From: Ichthyophonus hoferi
Taxonomy: Eukaryota; Opisthokonta; Ichthyosporea; Ichthyophonida; Ichthyophonidae
Length of the DNA: 15,077 bases
Assembly: GCA_002751075.1 (NCBI GenBank)
Contig: NAOQ01000303.1
Location: 74,539-89,615, forward strand
Direction of reading: 5' to 3'
The position numbers and the translations under genes were made by a program. Each line of letters starts with the position of its first letter. Position 1 is the first letter of the stretch. Shown here piece by piece: positions 1 to 8,730 of this stretch. Below the pieces are notes generated by a model. The model saw only the letters and a list, made by a program, of their open reading frames with translations. It had not been told where the DNA came from and searched no databases.

Positions 1-4
1 TTAC

Positions 5-37
<33 letters not shown>

Positions 38-180
38 GATTATTATTATTATTATTATGATTACTATTATTATTACTATTATTATTATTATTATTATTAT
101 TATTATCATTACTATTATTATTATTATTATTATTATTATCATTACTATTATTATTATTGTCAGTCTTATTGTTATTAATA
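1..180. repeat. (ATT)n microsatellite, probably intronic
   Basis: The tract is nearly pure ATT with scattered interruptions (ATG, ATC, ACT variants). It runs into a pyrimidine-rich stretch and a splice acceptor at 226-227, so it most likely sits at the 3' end of an intron of the gene whose last exon follows. The long isoleucine-rich open frame across it is a translation of the repeat and not a protein. Confidence 0.95.
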
Positions 181-227
181 TTATTCTTATTATTCCTCAC
201 TGTCTACTATCCACCCCTCCTTCATAG

Positions 228-363
228 AGATGCTTTAGAGCAGCGACTCTCACGTGCCCCTGTCCCAGCTGCTCATTTAGCATTATCCCTTTATAAGCAG
301 TTAAAATATCAGCGCAATCACCTCACAGCTCTCGTACGTGTTGGTGAGCATTGGTGCGATTGA
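228..363 (+). CDS. C-terminal exon of an unidentified gene
   Basis: A pyrimidine-rich run (ccacccctccttcatag) gives a good 3' splice site, after which one phase-2 base and 44 codons stay open to a TGA at 361-363. The peptide begins DALEQRLSRAPVPAAHL and ends in GEHWCD. Composition is normal for protein (Ala, Leu, Arg, Gln, His) and much richer in G+C than the surrounding DNA, which is why I accept it as coding. It looks helical and charged, with QLKYQRNHL in the middle. I do not recognise the family. The rest of the gene lies left of the window. The same stretch could be read as starting further upstream, but that would run into the ATT repeat. Confidence 0.6.
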
Positions 364-892
364 GCCATAGTATGGTAATAAGGAAAGGGGATAAGAGGAG
401 GTGGTATATATTTATGTAATTGGATGTGCCACGTTAGCATGGAAACGCTATTACTTAGGGCATGGCATGTGATTAAGTTGTTGGTTACTGTCATACATAC
501 AAGTATACATACATAAATACGTACACATACCCTCTATAATATGTTATAATATAAATAGCTACTCCAACACAAACACAAACACCAAAAGTGATTTGGCTAA
601 ATGCTACTTACTACCTATACATAATACATACATACGTTTATTCATTTAAACTAACACGCATTGAATGCACTTGCCATGAGCAGAGATAAACATATACAAC
701 TAAGGAAATATACACTCAACCCAAACAATTCATATGTATTATATATATATATATATATATAACATAAAAACGATACAAAGTACACTTTAACTTTTAAAAG
801 AAGACGTTATAATCGGTGTTTGTATTTGTGCTTAAATAATATACAATAATATTATGTATTAATAACCCAAATGTATCATTCAGAGTAATACT
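364..892. other. Intergenic region: 3' flank of first gene and 5' flank of PDCD7-like gene
   Basis: No open frame worth reporting. It contains a CATA-rich stretch near 493-530, a (AT)n run at 740-761 and a TATAAATA-like stretch near 549-556. No canonical AATAAA signal was found close behind the upstream stop codon. The promoter of the following gene should lie here, but no specific element can be supported. Confidence 0.6.
740..761. repeat. (AT)n microsatellite
   Basis: About 11 uninterrupted AT units. Confidence 0.95.
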
Positions 893-3800
893 ATGACAGA
901 TGTCCAGGGAGAATCGGAGAAGACCTCCCACGATGTTCAATCCATCAACCATCTACAGGTTACTATATGCCATTTTTTTGCATTATATTCCAACTTTTTG
1001 TTTAATATGTTTATCTAGTTGCTTCTATAATTTTCATTTACTTTAATTTTTATTCCCACCTTTCATTTTTTAAAAGTATTTATCGCTCCCCTTTATCTCT
1101 ATCTATTTATTGGTTCTTCTACCTGTGTATAACCCACTTCTTTTTGATTTCTATCATGCTATTCTTATTCATTAGCCCCTATCAGTTGTACGTTTTAGTT
1201 TTATACCGTCAGTTCCCTATTATTTCACTTCATTTTCTGCAACCTTTGTCATAATTTTTTCTGTTCTTATCATACAGTACATTATATACCCTTTCATTGT
1301 GTTTCTCATCTATTCCATTCCATTCTATTTTGTTCTATTTCATTGTATTTTAGTATATTATGTTATACCATTTTATGTTTTATTATGTTATATTTTATTA
1401 TATTCGATTATATTATCTTTCACTTTTTATTATTGTTTTCTATTGTATTATATTATATTATATTATGTTGTTATATTTTATATAATATAATAAATAATAC
1501 ATCCGTATCTCATTTATCTCGGTGCTTTTGTAATAATTATAGTTGCCGGTGAGTAATACGTTTGGTAGGAGATACTGTGATAACATTTACCTGTGTGATT
1601 AGAACTTGTTGAGTGTTAAGTATTAGAATTTAAACCCATATTTTTGCGTTTTGTATCTGGCTATTCGAATTTACGAATAAAGACACCTTCATATTGACTG
1701 AATCATGATATATTGAGTTAACAAAAAAATTATTGGGCCCATATCATGTTTAGGAGACTAAATATAAATCTAATGTGATAATAGTTATTTAACTTAGGCA
1801 TATATATAGAGCCTGTAGAGCATTTTATGGTTAATAGTATAATAATCGAGTAGATAGATAGATAGATATATATATCTCGCTTATCCTTTATGTTTCTCTA
1901 CTGTTTTGCTTTCCCACTTAAAGTATTTTTCTTGGCCCCACCTCGTTTATATAAATAATATCAGGATTTTTGATTGTATATGTAATTAGCTTACAAGTGT
2001 ATACCAGATACACCCACAATGGCAATAGGCACCAATCGTAGTAAGCGTGAGTACGATGGGAAAGCCATCTTCACTGATAATTGGTATAGGATGCGCAACT
2101 TCAGGACTAATCAACAATCAAGACTATTCAGGAAGTAGGTAGGGTATTAATAACTGATAAAATAAAAACACATTGTTGCAGATGCTCTTGGATGGTGCCC
2201 TAAGTCTCATGAAGCACCAGATGGATGATTATAGAAAAAAGAGGGCACGTAAAAAGGTAGACGGGGATCGAATCGTTAGTTTAGTATATATCACCAACTT
2301 TATTGATTTGGATATTTGACTATGTACTTGTATTGCAATATAGGTATGTTCTATTGTATACTTGATGTATGTATACATTTTTATATAAATACATTATCTT
2401 ATGCACTGTCATATGAGATATCTAACTATCAAACATAACCTCTCAGCGGTACAGGCAACGAAAAAAAGCTAATGCTATGGAGATGAAAGAAACAGAAACA
2501 GAGAGACAGAAAGAGGCACATATAGTTGCCGACCAATGGGTCAAGGGGATGCAGGAGAAGGCAATAGAGTTAAATAGGGTGAGTATGTTTGTTTCTATTT
2601 GGTTTGGGTTTATTACTTTGAATTATTTCTATCTATTACATATTTGACTCTAACTCCAACGGCATTGTCGCCAACAATCATATCTTCAACCACTACTGCA
2701 ACATTGCTTGTAATGATTTCCATCATACATATACTTTAACCGAGGTCAGCTTCTTACGTTAACCCCCACATTATCATTACAATGATTAACATTAATATTA
2801 TCACCTCTCTATGGTATGCTACGCTATACAACAGGCGAATGAATGTAAGAGAGTATGTAAGATTCGTAGAACGTATGTAGGCCGCATCTACAAGGAGCTA
2901 GAAGTATGGGATAGTTTATTAGATCTATTATTGCAACTTAGATCGGCCCGTCAGATGCAAGCTCTAAAATCTGCATTGCACTCAGGTAATAATTATTCTT
3001 TACAATTCTATGCAGGTATACATGTTTTTATCTATGCTATCTCTCTATCTATATCTATCTATATCTTTATTTCATTCTTTATTTTTCTCCTTTTCACTGT
3101 TCTTCTATTTCTTTTGGTATTTATTTATTCCCACCAATTACATATTTTGACACATGACTTTTATACTTACTATTTTAAGATTTTGAAAGCGTTTATTACT
3201 TTGCCACATCAAATATATTTACACATCGCATTACCTGTGTTCTTTATCCTCCAGACCCTACTCTCTCTGTCTTTCACAAACTGTTATATCATTATATTAT
3301 CTCATATATATACTAAACTTGTTTTTTGTCCTTTAACCTAGGTCAAATGTCAAATACTCCAAACAATGACGATGACTTTTTAGTGAAACTGCAACACGCC
3401 CAAGGTTTACTAGGTAGGGCACAGGAACTTACCCAATCAGAACTGAAGAGGCTGAAAGAAGAATCTGTTACAACTGGAAATGACAATATAGTAAAAGATG
3501 GCAAAATGAGTAAGGATGAGGAGATGGAAACTATAGTGGAGGTCAAGGATGTTCTGCCTGGAGGGAAATTTGGCATAGAGCATGAGTCTAGCTTGAATCA
3601 TGATGTAGGTGAGGTAGGGGTTGGAGACTTGAACGAGGAGGAGATGGATGAGCACCATAAGTACTGGCTGCAAGCTACATTGTCAACTACTGCTCTTAGT
3701 AATGTTAGGTACATATGGTTACCTTCCTCTCAGGATGTGCTTCTATTGCAACATGATCCCCTACTTTGTCTTTTTTTCTTTTTTTTCTTTCAGTTTTCTT

Positions 3801-4152
3801 TAGCTCTATACAATATATCTCTTCCTTTTACGGTTTATTCATACACACATAATGCACCCAGGTTAACTTTACTAAGCTTAGGGACCTATTTATGAAAATT
3901 CTAATTATGTTACTTTCTCATGTGGTTATATGTTCTACTTGTGTAGGTTAGGAGTGAATAAGGAACCAGAGGGATGTAAAAGCGGATATGTGGTATAAGT
4001 AAAGCTCATGATTGTGTTGTTACAGATCAGAGTGGGAGAGGTACCGTGTAAATAACAGCGAGCCAGGAACCTTGATGCCAACCGAACCTGCCAATTTTAC
4101 AGTACCAGAACACCCATCATGGTCCAATACATTACAAGAGAGTATATTATAA
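893..4152 (+). CDS. PDCD7: PDCD7 / U11-59K-like protein of the U11/U12 minor spliceosome
   Basis: Proposed coding exons are 893-958, 2182-2256, 2447-2578, 2835-2985, 3342-3708 and 4026-4152. All junctions are GT-AG, phases agree throughout, and the join gives 918 nt (305 codons plus TAA). A basic, glutamate-rich coiled coil starts in exon 2 (YRKKRARKK) and continues with RYRQRKKANAMEMKETETER in exon 3. Exon 4 holds a leucine-rich helix (WDSLLDLLLQLRSARQMQAL), exon 5 an acidic linker, and the last two exons a conserved tail: YWLQAT, then RSEWERYRV, then PSWSNTL. The tail matches, without gaps, my recollection of the PDCD7 C-terminus (YYLQAE, RHDWDQYLVP, WATA). In the family this protein is the 59-kDa U11 subunit that helps recognise U12-type 5' splice sites in the nucleus. 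The human protein is longer, with an N-terminal proline-rich part not seen here. The first exon is the least certain: it is chosen for its ATG, matching phase and CAG|gt donor. Confidence 0.8.
1300..1500. repeat. Degenerate TTATA/TTTTAT low-complexity tract
   Basis: Successive pentamers and hexamers such as TTTTAT, TTATA and TTATG, ending in TATAATATAATAAATAAT. The Tyr/Ile/Phe-rich open frames across it are repeat translations. Confidence 0.85.
1851..1876. repeat. (TAGA)n / (TA)n compound microsatellite
   Basis: About four TAGA units merge into a short TA run. It lies within the putative first intron of the PDCD7-like gene. Confidence 0.9.
1998..2138 (+). other. Exon-like island of unknown role in PDCD7 intron 1
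   Basis: After a weak acceptor (ttacaag at 1991-1997) a frame runs 46 codons to TAG, with ATG at 2019 and protein-like content (IFTDNWYRMRNFRTNQQSRL). It is more G+C-rich than its surroundings. Donor candidates are gtaggt after 2134, gtaggg after 2138, and gtgagt in the TAAGC|GTGAGT context near 2047. None gives a phase that joins the next exon at 2182 without a stop, so it cannot be an ordinary coding exon of the PDCD7-like gene. It could be an untranslated leader exon, an upstream reading frame, an alternative exon with early termination, or chance. Confidence 0.25.
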
Positions 4153-4818
4153 ATGAATGTAGATATAAGTGTTGATTGAACGTGGTGTAAATTTTGCATT
4201 TATTGATATAAAATGCTTTTTTTGTTCTGTCGTTGTGGTGTGTTTCCAGGAATACGAATTTCATCGATGCTTTTGTATAGTATTATATAATTTATTGATT
4301 TGCCGACGTACTCATAGCCAGCCAATTATTGCCTTGTTTGAAATAAAACAGGACTTGGTTTTAATTAAGTAATATTTGATTTACAGTTGTACTACATTTG
4401 GGTCATTGTTAAGTAGTATATTTATGAGAAAATATATCTAGTTTCTTAAAGGACTAAAGAAGATTGAATTTTAATGGTTGAATACCAACCCAAATATACG
4501 TCAAACTCTGTATTTTCCCAAAAATAAAAAAAAATAAAAAACATTAGTATATTAGTACCAATCTTTAATTTTAAAAATAATAAACGACTTCGTACCATAT
4601 AGAAATTTCTCAAATAAAGTCGTATGATTGTCTTTCATTTGGGAACAATATCAATAAACCTGAAAATATTAAAGCAGAAAACAGACTGTCTGTCAACATT
4701 ATTTTATTAAGTATATAACACCAAAGTGTTATTCCTTTCTCCTTTAAAGGGCATTCAAATTAGAAATATATAACATGGTTAAATAAATGGTTATTATTTG
4801 CTTTGAAAAGGTAGATGA
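4153..4818. other. 3' UTR of the PDCD7-like gene and AT-rich intergenic DNA
   Basis: The first part is probably the 3' untranslated region, ending near the AATAAA at 4342-4347. The remainder is AT-rich with A-runs (4520-4545) and a perfect 7-bp inverted repeat (ATAACAC caaa GTGTTAT, 4715-4732). I see no exon that could supply a start or signal peptide for the following chitin-binding frame, though a very short one cannot be excluded. Confidence 0.5.
4342..4347 (+). terminator. Poly(A) signal AATAAA of the PDCD7-like gene
   Basis: Canonical hexamer about 190 nt after the stop codon at 4150-4152, the first one downstream. Confidence 0.5.
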
Positions 4819-4854
4819 TTTTGCATACTACGGTGGGGACCTATAAACCATCAT

Positions 4855-5400
4855 TTGTCACCATCACCCTCAACTGTGATTTTGAGTTGCCCTTCGGCTT
4901 GGGCGAGTCAGATTTCGTGGCCTTATCCCAACCCTGCTGATGGGGATTCACAGGGTTATTTCGAATGTGTTAATGGGATTCTTATGCTAGGTTGCTGCGA
5001 CTTCCATTTAGACGTGGATAATGGGAGGTGTCTTTATCCCGAAGATTTCTTCAAATTGACGTGCCCTCCAGATTGGAACACTCGGACTGAGTGGCTTTAT
5101 CCCAACCCTCTTGATTTGGGCCAGGGTTACTACAAATGTGTTGATAAGATTGTTATAGAAGGTCGCTGCATATTCAATTTAGACGTGGTTAATGGGATGT
5201 GCTCTTATCCCGAAGATTTGTTCCAATTGACGTGCCCACCTAATTGGGCGAGTCAGATGGGGTTGCGTTATCCTAACCCTCTTGATTTAGTCCAGGATTA
5301 TTTCGAATGTGTTGATGGGATTCCTGTACAAGGTCGCTGTGATTACTACTATGACGAGGGTACTGGGGATTGCTATGGTCCCGTGGCAGCCGATATATAA
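4855..5400 (+). CDS. Three tandem CBM14/peritrophin-A-like chitin-binding repeats (partial or broken 5' end)
   Basis: The frame is open from 4819 to TAA at 5398-5400, but has no ATG before the first domain (4855 is TTG), so a start exon is missing or unseen. A possible acceptor (gattttgag, ending 4885) sits just before repeat 1. Repeats start at codons 4888, 5062 and 5233 (58, 57 and 55 residues), each with the pattern CP..W, YPNP.D, Y(F/Y).CV(N/D), a Cys in RC or CC, then G.C.(Y/G)P. That matches CBM14, which binds chitin in extracellular matrices and peritrophic or cell-wall material. Standard CBM14 has six cysteines paired 1-3, 2-6 and 4-5. Here each repeat keeps 1, 3, 4 and 5, with spacings of 24-25, 9 and 10, and lacks Cys2. 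No signal peptide or membrane segment is visible. Strong DNA similarity between units indicates fairly recent tandem duplication. It could be a terminal exon or a pseudogene. Confidence 0.65.
   Translation: MSPSPSTVILSCPSAWASQISWPYPNPADGDSQGYFECVNGILMLGCCDFHLDVDNGRCLYPEDFFKLTCPPDWNTRTEWLYPNPLDLGQGYYKCVDKIVIEGRCIFNLDVVNGMCSYPEDLFQLTCPPNWASQMGLRYPNPLDLVQDYFECVDGIPVQGRCDYYYDEGTGDCYGPVAADI
4888..5397 (+). repeat. Three tandem coding repeats of about 171-174 bp
   Basis: Units 4888-5061, 5062-5232 and 5233-5397 share long DNA identities, for example TATCCCGAAGATTT near each repeat end and TTATCCCAACCCT or TTATCCTAACCCT around the YPNP motif. The unit boundary coincides with the CBM14-like domain boundary. 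Confidence 0.85.
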
Positions 5401-6328
5401 AATTGGGGTCATAACAACAGCCAAGTCAATAATTTCAACTCTACTGCTATATAATGGCACTATAGAATATTGTTGAAATTTTATTTGGTTACGAAAGTAT
5501 TTCATGTCTTTGTATTTATCATTGATATTTGTAATTATCATTGATATTGTTATTATTAATAATTTTGCTAATAGTCCCGAGTGTTAATTTCAGGACCTAG
5601 GTATTAGTACCAATAAAAAACAATAAAACTTAAAAGATTCTATAACTTGACACTGCACATCAACTATTTTTCCTGACTACATATGTAATATTAATTGTTA
5701 ACGATATTATATAAAATAAATTGCGAAGGTTAGTTATAATTTTATGTATATTAAAACCAGGGGTATTTTCTGCTAGATCTAGACGTAGCCAACCGATTTG
5801 GCTAGGTTAAACTTATAAACAAATTTTTATATTTTAATATTGTAGATTTATATAGGCTAGGTATGGCCGTAACCGACAGATAAAGCTATATTAAAAATAT
5901 AAATGTATTTTAAATGTAAATGTATTTTAAATATAAAATGTAGGTAGTGTAAATTAATGTAAATAAAATATTTTAAGTTATTGTAATATATATTACATAT
6001 ATTCATATATACACATTGAAATATACATATAATATATTTTTATATTTTAATATTATATATTATATATATATATATTGATATAATTGGGTATTTGGAATTG
6101 TAGGCCAGATGCCAGATCTAATATTATTTTACTCCAGTTTATGAAAGATTTAGCCTACCTAATAAGATAAATATCATTAGCAATCCTTATTTGATTATAG
6201 ATCGTTGTCAGTTGCATAATGATTGAATCAAATAGATATTATGAGAGCCTACACAACTTCAATCATGTTCATTTTATGTTAAATTTATGCTAACATACCT
6301 ATTATAAGAATTGTTGTTTGTTTTTGAA
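5401..6328. other. AT-rich intergenic region with small repeats and a hairpin
   Basis: No gene seen. Poly(A) signals at 5612-5617 and 5622-5627 may serve the upstream frame. It holds a perfect 7-bp stem (TAGCCAA, loop CCGAT, TTGGCTA; 5786-5804), two exact copies of an 18-bp AT word (5824-5841 and 6037-6054), repeated GGCTAGGT, and a (TA)n run near 6055-6075. The promoter of the glycosyltransferase gene must lie in the right part; no clear element is visible. Confidence 0.5.
5612..5627 (+). terminator. Two overlapping-range AATAAA poly(A) signals
   Basis: AATAAA at 5612-5617 and again at 5622-5627, about 210-230 nt after the stop of the chitin-binding frame. Confidence 0.4.
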
Positions 6329-7423
6329 ATGTTCTGCGGCAGCTTAGCCAAGGAAGGGGTTGAGCAGCTCCGTCACTGGCGAGATGGCGTGCTTAGGTTA
6401 AAATGTCCTACTTACGTCCTGCAGCAGCGTGTATCTATTGCTGCTACTCTTGTCTTTATTGCTTTAGTAGGAAGGATGATGTTGAGGGTGCCTGACGGAC
6501 GAAATACTTTAAACTGTTTTGCTAGTGGCGATTTAGAACAACGTTCCTTTCCCGAGACGTTTCAAAACCTGCTAGGTCCCTTCAACCAAAGATTTGGTGG
6601 AGGTTGGAATGCGACCTCATGTGCTGCCGTGATAGGGATCTTTTCTTACGCGCAAGGTGAGCGTCGCAGAGCTCTTTTACGTTCTTCTTACAACACCTTT
6701 TTTCCAAGGAATATAGCACTACAGGTTTCAGACTGTTCTCTGGACAAAGTATTAGTGAGATTTGTTATTGGATTGAAGAAAGAGGAAACAAAATCTGCCA
6801 AATTAGAAATAGAAGATTTTAAATTCGGGGACATTATATATTTGGATATGGAAGAGAATATCAATGAGGGTAAAACATATACATATTTTAAGCACGTAGG
6901 AGATCGATTGACAGAATTTAACTACCCTGTTATTGTTGGGAAGGTTGAGGAAGATTCATTCTTAAACATTCCTAATTTTCTCTTTCGTCTCGCCGTGGCT
7001 CCTTGGAATGGCAAGTCATTGGCCATCGGCAGAAGTTGCTATCCTACTAATTATTTTTGCGGTATGGGCTATTTTATAACTCAAAATTTGGTAACATGGA
7101 TACGTCAGTCACCTTGGGTAGCAAATAATACTATTGGGAAGGAGGACGAATTATTTACGAGTTGGTTGGAATATGCGAATGAACACGAAACAGCCGTCAT
7201 TCAACCACCTCGAGCTATTTTCTGGGATAATATGATGCACAAATTACCACCAAGTAAAGACACCACCAATTGCTCCATTTTAGATTATGGATGGGCTGTG
7301 TCAGATAATTCTATATTGACTCACTTGTTAAAATCGGATGCCGAATTAAAAACTGTTGTAGAATGTTATTTTAGTAATTCTAGAAATAAATTGCAGGCTT
7401 TGTATAGAAGGTTGTATTGGTAA
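6329..7423 (+). CDS. Glycosyltransferase family 31 (beta-1,3-galactosyltransferase-like), type II membrane protein
   Basis: An uninterrupted 364-codon frame from the first ATG (6329) to TAA. The predicted order is a basic cytosolic tail (1-33), one membrane span (about 35-52, VSIAATLVFIALVG), a stem, and a lumenal catalytic domain. GT31 landmarks: ERRRALLRSS (111-120) for the family's RR..IR.TW, GDIIYLD (167-173), GKTYTYF (181-187), KVEEDSFLNI (205-214) for the metal-binding K.DDD.F.N, CGMGYFI (244-250) for the YC.GGGY motif, and an E-D pair at 272-273 for the EDV motif. The first acidic residues are Glu rather than Asp; D209 is kept. Sequons lie at N94, N266 and N314. The family transfers Gal, GlcNAc or GalNAc from UDP-sugar in beta-1,3 linkage in the Golgi; the acceptor cannot be told. 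The ENINEGKTYTYF pattern resembles fungal or protist GT31 more than vertebrate enzymes, in my recollection. It has no introns, unlike both flanking genes. Confidence 0.85.
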   Translation: MFCGSLAKEGVEQLRHWRDGVLRLKCPTYVLQQRVSIAATLVFIALVGRMMLRVPDGRNTLNCFASGDLEQRSFPETFQNLLGPFNQRFGGGWNATSCAAVIGIFSYAQGERRRALLRSSYNTFFPRNIALQVSDCSLDKVLVRFVIGLKKEETKSAKLEIEDFKFGDIIYLDMEENINEGKTYTYFKHVGDRLTEFNYPVIVGKVEEDSFLNIPNFLFRLAVAPWNGKSLAIGRSCYPTNYFCGMGYFITQNLVTWIRQSPWVANNTIGKEDELFTSWLEYANEHETAVIQPPRAIFWDNMMHKLPPSKDTTNCSILDYGWAVSDNSILTHLLKSDAELKTVVECYFSNSRNKLQALYRRLYW

Positions 7424-7498
7424 CATTTATAACTTTTGCTGACTTGAATAGCATTTCAAACTTGATAGCAAGAGAAATGGACTGGATAAACAATATAC

Positions 7499-7504
7499 AA
7501 TAAA
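7499..7504 (+). terminator. Poly(A) signal AATAAA of the GT31 gene
   Basis: Canonical hexamer 76 nt after the stop codon; a second copy lies at 7568-7573. Confidence 0.5.
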
Positions 7505-7604
7505 TATTTATACATGTGCATGTGTACGTGTAGGTGGATATACATATATGGGAGCTCTCACATATAAAATAAAACATCGATGAATCTGGTATCGATTTAT
7601 TCAT

Positions 7605-8398
7605 TGCGGCTATATCAAAGGCATGATCCTCCTCCTGTGAGAAAAACTAGGCATTCTCATTAGTTTGTTCTATTCTATCCAACCAAATACTATTTCAGAT
7701 AGGTGTGGGCGAGAGAGTGTAAAGAATTATTTATGGAGTTGCCGTTACTAGTTTTTTTTATAAACGAGCAGGGTCAAAAAAGGGAGGTAATGCTCGGTTA
7801 AAAACAGAAAAATAAAGATAGTAAAAATGAAAACAGGTAGGAAATATCTGGTAGAACCCCTCAGGAAATAGCACTCAAGATAGATATCTATTCATCTAAG
7901 CCATCTGTCCTTTACATTAATATATATATATATATATATACATATTGTATATATGTGTACTCATAATAGGATAGGTAAGGCATTGTTATATATGCACGGG
8001 TAATTAGTTACTTTGTGTATTATTACATTCCAATATATACATTTATTCATATGCATTTATAAGTAGGTAGTGTATTGTATAGGTGTAAGCATCAAGTATA
8101 TTCTATAGTTATCACATGTGCATGTCAAATTGTGATTAAATACCAGGCTATAGAATTGGCTATGAACTTATATTGGCATCTTCTTTAAAATATATGTTAA
8201 TATATACCTTAGATCTTTATAAATCTGTTAATCTATGCTGCCTTTCATAATTGGTCATATATAGAATTTATATGTATCTAACTTTGTGTAAGTCAAGTTT
8301 ATAATTACCTGACTACATGCTTGTCCAAGAGCAAAGCAAACTACTTTTTCTTTGTTTTAAACATTTCTTCTCTTTCTTCCTCTCGGTAATCATTTAGG
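7605..8398. other. AT-rich intergenic region, no gene seen
   Basis: Contains a (TA)10 run (7921-7940) and AT-rich unique sequence. It ends with a long pyrimidine tract and CATTTAG (about 8344-8398), which looks like a 3' splice site on the + strand. No upstream exon could be matched to it. Confidence 0.5.
7921..7940. repeat. (TA)n microsatellite
   Basis: Ten TA units followed by CATATTGTATATATG. Confidence 0.95.
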
Positions 8399-8730
8399 CT
8401 TTAAGAGTTCTGTACCCTATGGCTTGGACACTTCAGATAGCTTTAAGCCTCTCATTTCAATGGATTATTTTTTTTCATTTTAAATTTAAAAAGAAAACAA
8501 TGTTTATTGGATTATCCTCTAGTTTTTCCCTTGTGAAGTTGAAAGTAGCGCAACTTTTTTCTATATTCTGGGACTACATGTCACTTCAACACTCAAAATC
8601 AGAGTGACCAAGAAAAATGTTGCAAAGCCGTTACCATAGGGTGTGGGAAAAGAAGCCATATTGTGTTGCGTATCTAAAACAGTATGCTTCTGGCCCTCGA
8701 CAATTTCATGAAGCATTATCCCCTTCCTAG
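8399..8730 (+). other. Coding-like stretch of unknown identity, possible exon remnant
   Basis: Behind a strong acceptor-like pyrimidine tract, one frame is open from 8399 to TGA at 8605-8607 (hydrophobic, with MAWTLQIALSLSFQWIIFF). It is open again in the same frame to TAG at 8728-8730, with protein-like content (RYHRVWEKKPYCVAYLKQYA). The opposite strand also has a 68-codon ATG frame over 8561-8767. At most one reading can be real. The single stop between two plausible halves could mean a decayed gene, an unrecognised intron, or chance. No family recognised. Confidence 0.2.

Larger units (their letters stand above)
959..2181 (+). other. Intron 1 of the PDCD7-like gene
   Basis: About 1.2 kb, strongly AT-rich and T-rich. 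Contents are a TTATA/TTTTAT-type degenerate repeat (about 1300-1500), a GATA run (1851-1876) and an exon-like island (1998-2138, listed separately). The acceptor is ttgttgcag at 2173-2181. Confidence 0.6.

Noticed and set aside
36-227. Isoleucine-rich open frame
   Set aside because: Direct translation of the (ATT)n microsatellite; only the part after 228, behind a splice acceptor, looks coding.
2986-3341. Extension of the exon-4 frame as a hydrophobic tail after position 2985
   Set aside because: The gtaata donor and the change to T-rich, Phe/Ile/Leu/Tyr-only content show that this is intron sequence of the PDCD7-like gene.
3343-3673. Minus-strand open frames opposite PDCD7 exon 5
   Set aside because: Antisense shadows of a well-supported coding exon, without splice signals or family content.
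4786-4810. Short ATG exon (MVIICFEK) ahead of a gtagat donor as start of the chitin-binding gene
   Set aside because: It ends in phase 0, while the only acceptor near the first repeat (ending 4885) needs phase 2, so the two cannot be joined in frame.
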